Below are positions 61,222 through 64,000 of a stretch of DNA of 64,000 nucleotides, in pieces. This DNA is from an uncultured Paraglaciecola sp. (GTDB lineage: Bacteria > Pseudomonadota > Gammaproteobacteria > Enterobacterales > Alteromonadaceae): assembly GCA_947498355.1 (NCBI GenBank), contig CANMKA010000004.1, positions 62,001-126,000 of the forward strand, given 5' to 3'. The notes below the pieces were generated by a model, which saw only the letters and a program-made list of their open reading frames with translations, did no database searches and was not told where the DNA came from. Positions within the stretch are counted from its first letter, which is position 1. Every line of letters begins with the position of its first letter. The translations under genes were made by a program, and so were the position numbers.

Positions 61222-61794
61222 ATGAAAAAATTTATCGCATTAATGACATTAATTGTTGGATTTCAGGCTAACGCTGGATTAATTAGTATTGATTTAAGTA
61301 ACGATTCACCAAGTATTGGTGAGTCAATTGAGGTGACTGTAACAGGTACAGACTTTGCTCCTTTCGATACCTTAGATTTAAATATCGAATTTGATACTAG
61401 CTTGTTTGATGTTGATAACCTCGATTTGTTGGGTGATATTGACTCTGCATTTGTTGGAGGGGACTTGGTCAGCTCTGGTGGGATCCTTGCACTGAGTAGC
61501 CAAGCATTTGGCGTTGCCTTGTCTTTTGTCGATTTCGCTTTGTTTGCTGGTGGTGATTTTACTTTAGCGTTATTCAATATTACGGCTATTGAATCGGGTG
61601 ACAGCAGTTTTGCACCAGCGGCAATTGTTGCTGGAGCATTTGATTTTTTTAGTGGTTCGCTAACACCTATTGATGTGACGGCGGCCGATCAGGATGTCAG
61701 TGCGTCTGTGGTAGCAGAGGTGCCCGTACCTGCCATCTGGAGTTTGATGGGATTTGCTTTTGTGCTAATGGTGATGCGTCATCGTAAAATCTAG
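61222..61794 (+). CDS. cohesin-like surface protein with PEP-CTERM-type anchor
   Basis: The protein has 190 residues. The signal peptide is MKKFIALMTLIVGFQANA. A single beta domain follows: ISIDLSNDSPSIGESIEVTV, TLDLNIEFDTSLFDVDNL and FTLALFNITAIESGDSS. The order and spacing match cohesin domains (exposed G-D/E-x-V strand, then an L-x-F-x-x-D-x-x-L strand). The carboxy end VPVPAIWSLMGFAFVLMVMRHRKI is a V-P-x-P-A helix-basic signal of the exosortase type. It lies 137 bases after the dockerin-ended nuclease gene. A surface anchor for that nuclease is the natural reading, but binding is not shown and the exosortase is outside the window. Confidence 0.75.
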   Translation: MKKFIALMTLIVGFQANAGLISIDLSNDSPSIGESIEVTVTGTDFAPFDTLDLNIEFDTSLFDVDNLDLLGDIDSAFVGGDLVSSGGILALSSQAFGVALSFVDFALFAGGDFTLALFNITAIESGDSSFAPAAIVAGAFDFFSGSLTPIDVTAADQDVSASVVAEVPVPAIWSLMGFAFVLMVMRHRKI

Positions 61795-61817
61795 CAGTGA
61801 ATAGTGTTAAGATATTT

Positions 61818-61843
61818 AAAAAAGCGGTGCAAACCGCTTTTTT
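61818..61843 (+). terminator. terminator after the cohesin-like gene
   Basis: AAAAAAGCGG, a TGCAAA loop and CCGCTTTTTT form a perfect stem with a T tract, 24 bases after the stop. It separates the cohesin-like gene from yebG. Confidence 0.92.
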
Positions 61844-61973
61844 ATTGACTTTTTATACAGTGGTTTGTACAGTGTTTATATTGTTTCGTAATCTGTATGC
61901 TAACTGAGAGATAAAAGTGTCGCCTTATTAGGTGATATTCATTAGCGACGAGTATAGTAAGAGAGTATAAATT

Positions 61974-62264
61974 ATGGCCGTTATTACGCGTTATGTAGTT
62001 GAGCACAAAGGGGTAGAAAAGTTTGTGACAGCAGATAAAAAAGAAGCCGATCAGTACGACAAGATGTTAGATGTTGCCGATAATCTATGTGAATACATAG
62101 AGGGTAAAGGCATCGAACTTGAAGCATCAGTATTAGAAGACCTGTCTATTATGTTGTCAAAGAACAAAGATTCCTTAACTAAGCTATTGAAAGGCTCTAA
62201 AGCAGAAACTTTGTTAAGTGCCGAAAAGGCTGACGTAGTGGATATTGAAAAGAAAAAGGCTTAA
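61974..62264 (+). CDS. yebG: YebG-family protein
   Basis: The protein has 96 residues. AVITRYVVEHKGVEKFVTADKKEADQYDKMLDVADNL matches the YebG amino-terminal pattern (MAVxxxYVVxxxGxEKxxFxSKKEADAYDKMLD). YebG is a small SOS-induced protein of unknown mechanism in Escherichia coli. The carboxy end is Lys/Glu/Ala-rich and divergent, as usual. It is monocistronic. I looked for a LexA site upstream and found only a poor match. Confidence 0.88.
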   Translation: MAVITRYVVEHKGVEKFVTADKKEADQYDKMLDVADNLCEYIEGKGIELEASVLEDLSIMLSKNKDSLTKLLKGSKAETLLSAEKADVVDIEKKKA

Positions 62265-63142
62265 AGCAGATAAGAGCAGTAGCTAGGAGCTAGTAGATAG
62301 AAAAAGCAAAAGCAAAATCAAAAGACTTTGCACCACAGAGGACACAGAGCGCACAGAGGGAAGCCAGAAGAGCAGGGGATAGTAAATAGCGACAAGAAAA
62401 AGCAGAGAACAAGCAAGCCCCCACCTTTTTCATTCCAGCAGTGAACGGCCAACGACTTCCAACCTCGTCATTCCAGAGGTCTTTTGATCTGGAATCCAAG
62501 CTCAAGAGCAGTGGATAGTGAATAGTAGCTAGGGGATAGAAAAACAAAAGCAAGAGCAAGAGCGAAAGACTTTTAACCACAGAGGACACAGAGGACACAG
62601 AGGACACAGAGCGCACAGAGGGAAGCCAGAAGAGCAGGGGATAGTAAATAGTGACAAGAAAGAGCTTAGACAAGCAAGGCCCCACCTTTTTCATTCCAGT
62701 AGTGAACGGCCAACGATTTCCAACCTCGTCATTCCAGAGGTCTTTTGATCTGGAATCCAAGCTCAAGAGCAGTGGATAGTGAATAGTAGCTAGGGGATAG
62801 AAAAACAAAAGCAAAAGACTTTGCACCACAGAGGACACAGAGCGCACAGAGAAAAGCAGATAATAGCAGTAGATAGTAAATAGCGACAAGAAAGAGCCGA
62901 GACAAACAAGCCCCCACCTTTGTCATTCCAGCAGTGAAAGACCAACAACCCTCAAGCCCCGTCATTCCAGAGGGCTTTTGATCTGGAATCCAAGCTCAAG
63001 AGCAGTGGATAGGGGCAAAAGCAGTAGCTAGGAGCTAGTAGTTAGTAGATAGAAAAAGCAAAAGACTTTGCACCACTGAGGACACTGAGTTTACTGAGCA
63101 AATTAATACGCTAAGGCACTCGTCTTGGCTAACAGAGTTTAA
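62265..63142. repeat. long intergenic repeat array (three diverged copies of about 230-260 bases)
   Basis: This 878-base stretch without a gene consists of repeated blocks. GTCATTCCAGAGGTCTTTTG begins at 62467, 62728 and (one change) 62961. Between them are CCACAGAGGACACAGAG blocks near 62331, 62578 and 62825, the middle one enlarged by extra 9-base ACACAGAGG units. There are also AGTGGATAGTGAATAG and AAAAGCAA runs. The spacing is too long and the units too complex for CRISPR. The frames here translate to repeats such as LCALCVLCG and are not genes. Related sequence lies at 13924-14254. Confidence 0.85.
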
Positions 63143-63844
63143 TTAACTGGCTAGTAGCTTAAATTCATCTATGTGGGCGTTTGCGGGGAGCTGGCGCGGA
63201 TCGTCTCCGTGGTTATAGCCGTAAGTGACGCATACAGAGCGCACTCCTGCATTGTTCGCTGCGCCAATATCACTGGCAGAGTCACCTACCATGATTACCT
63301 CACTTTTATCTAGTTCAAAGTGGTTAAGGGCATGCAATAGGGGCATAGCTGAGGGTTTCTTTTCTGGTAATGAGTCACCGCTCAGTACAAATTCAAAAAA
63401 CGTATCTAACCCGTGGGCTTTGAGTACCTTTGGCGTAAACTGCTTAGGCTTGTTGGTAATAACCGCCATTTTAACCTTGGCTTGTTGCAACTGATTTAGT
63501 GTATCAAGCACTCCCGAGTACAACACTGAGTGCTTGCCTTGTACCCGTTCATAGGCAGCAAAAAATTGCGCTAGAGCCTGTTCTTGGCTCGGTAAAATAA
63601 GAGCTTCTCTAGTTACTGACTGACTTTTAGATTGATGTGCCAATGCGCGCTCAACTAATTTGGGTGCACCGTTGCCAATCCAACGACCTACTTGGGTTAG
63701 TGACACATGGGGCAACTCAAAGTGACTTAGCATTAAATTGACGGCAGCGGCTAAATCAGGGGCACTGTTTAGTAGTGTGCCATCAAGGTCAAAAAATATG
63801 GCTTTAGGCTGAATACGATTGTTGACTGAAGTGATAAATTGCAT
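63143..63844 (-). CDS. gph: phosphoglycolate phosphatase
   Basis: The protein has 233 residues of the HAD superfamily. Motif I is IFFDLDGTLLNSAPDL (nucleophile and acid aspartates), motif II AVITNKP, motif III KKPSAMP and motif IV MVGDSASDIGAANNAG. LMLSHFELPHVSLTQVGRWIGNG in the cap is typical of Gph. It removes phosphate from 2-phosphoglycolate formed during DNA repair or oxygenation. The gene is monocistronic in this window and ends next to the repeat array. Confidence 0.9.
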   Translation of the reverse strand: MQFITSVNNRIQPKAIFFDLDGTLLNSAPDLAAAVNLMLSHFELPHVSLTQVGRWIGNGAPKLVERALAHQSKSQSVTREALILPSQEQALAQFFAAYERVQGKHSVLYSGVLDTLNQLQQAKVKMAVITNKPKQFTPKVLKAHGLDTFFEFVLSGDSLPEKKPSAMPLLHALNHFELDKSEVIMVGDSASDIGAANNAGVRSVCVTYGYNHGDDPRQLPANAHIDEFKLLAS

Positions 63845-63879
63845 GGAATTAACTCGAATAGTGTTAAAAAAACAGCTCT

Positions 63880-63947
63880 ATGCACGGACTCCTTTGATTT
63901 TAGTCGACACCACTTTAGCTAAGCTTTGGGGGCTGGAGTTCGTGCAT
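63880..63947. repeat. 13-base inverted repeat upstream of gph
   Basis: ATGCACGGACTCC (63880-63892) and GGAGTTCGTGCAT (63935-63947) pair with one mismatch across a 42-base spacer. It lies 35-100 bases upstream of gph and could be part of a small mobile remnant or a regulatory structure. Nothing else is evident to the window edge. Confidence 0.45.
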
Positions 63948-64000
63948 CTATTTCTGGTTAAATAGATTGTAAAGCAGATTTTGACTGACCAACCATTAAA

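Noticed and set aside
61857..61872. Possible LexA box upstream of yebG (ACAGTGGTTTGTACAG)
   Set aside because: The left half should read CTGT but reads ACAG, so only one half-site fits. YebG is SOS-regulated elsewhere, but this site is too weak to annotate.
62290..62965. Two open frames of 199 and 78 residues on the minus strand, with repeated Ser/Leu-rich peptides
   Set aside because: They are translations of the intergenic repeat units (SVSSVV, LCALCVLCG). There is no ribosome-binding site and no family match, and the same motifs appear at 13924-14254.
62467..62990. Possible CRISPR array, because of regularly recurring blocks
   Set aside because: The units are 230-260 bases apart, internally complex and diverged, the sequence between them is itself repeated, and no cas genes are present.
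1..64000. tRNA, rRNA or transposase genes
   Set aside because: Scanning found no cloverleaf-like 3-prime ends with TTCGANTC patterns in a plausible context, no rRNA-like blocks and no transposase motifs.

Overview
The window reads as chromosomal DNA of a marine gammaproteobacterium, most likely of the Alteromonadales. The pointers are two large TonB-dependent receptors, a maltodextrin locus, PEP-CTERM-type surface proteins, an ExeM-like extracellular nuclease, YebG and vitamin B12 salvage under cobalamin riboswitches. This placement is inference from gene content. I saw no rRNA, tRNA, CRISPR array, prophage or transposase gene.

Layout. (1) 1-9646, minus strand: one exopolysaccharide operon transcribed right to left: lipid-carrier phosphosugar transferase, sulfotransferase, secreted propeller-like protein, Wzy-like polymerase, three glycosyltransferases, Wzx-like flippase and a WecG/TagA transferase cut by the window edge. 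(2) 9709-16650: a split lasso-peptide cluster. A 51-codon precursor gene (10885-11040, minus) lies between a PEP-CTERM-like gene and an HPr-kinase-like gene. The cyclase (12007-13923) is on the plus strand. The exporter, PqqD-like leader-binding protein and leader protease form a minus-strand operon. (3) 16747-18768: a Nudix hydrolase and a conserved protein of unknown function. (4) 19067-23145: a cobalamin riboswitch followed by btuB, a dedicated tonB, an ECF sigma factor and a probable anti-sigma factor. (5) 23300-30816: an orphan TonB-dependent receptor, an HD-GYP response regulator and an MHYT hybrid histidine kinase. (6) 31109-42255: a second cobalamin riboswitch and a 12-gene operon for B12 uptake, corrinoid salvage and nucleotide-loop assembly. 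It has no corrin-ring genes. (7) 42316-48623: maltodextrin use (alpha-glucosidase, MFS transporter, lipoprotein amylase, LacI regulator). (8) 48675-53651: TetR-controlled RND efflux. (9) 53935-56241: a delta-class carbonic anhydrase-like protein, then an SPFH protein with a ribbon-helix-helix partner. (10) 56600-61794: a two-nuclease extracellular protein ending in a dockerin-like module, followed by a cohesin-like protein with a PEP-CTERM-type anchor. (11) 61974-63844: YebG, a repeat-filled intergenic stretch and phosphoglycolate phosphatase.

Most notable systems. First, the lasso peptide: its predicted 21-residue core has the same length as microcin J25 and shares several positions, yet its gene is sandwiched with a surface-protein gene and a kinase gene and followed by a strong terminator. 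Second, the neighbouring dockerin nuclease and cohesin-anchor genes look like a surface-display pair for a DNA-degrading enzyme. Third, a B12-riboswitch operon carries its own TonB and ECF sigma factor. Coordinates rest on my reading of the sequence. Functional names rest on recognised motifs and family knowledge, and no database search was run.
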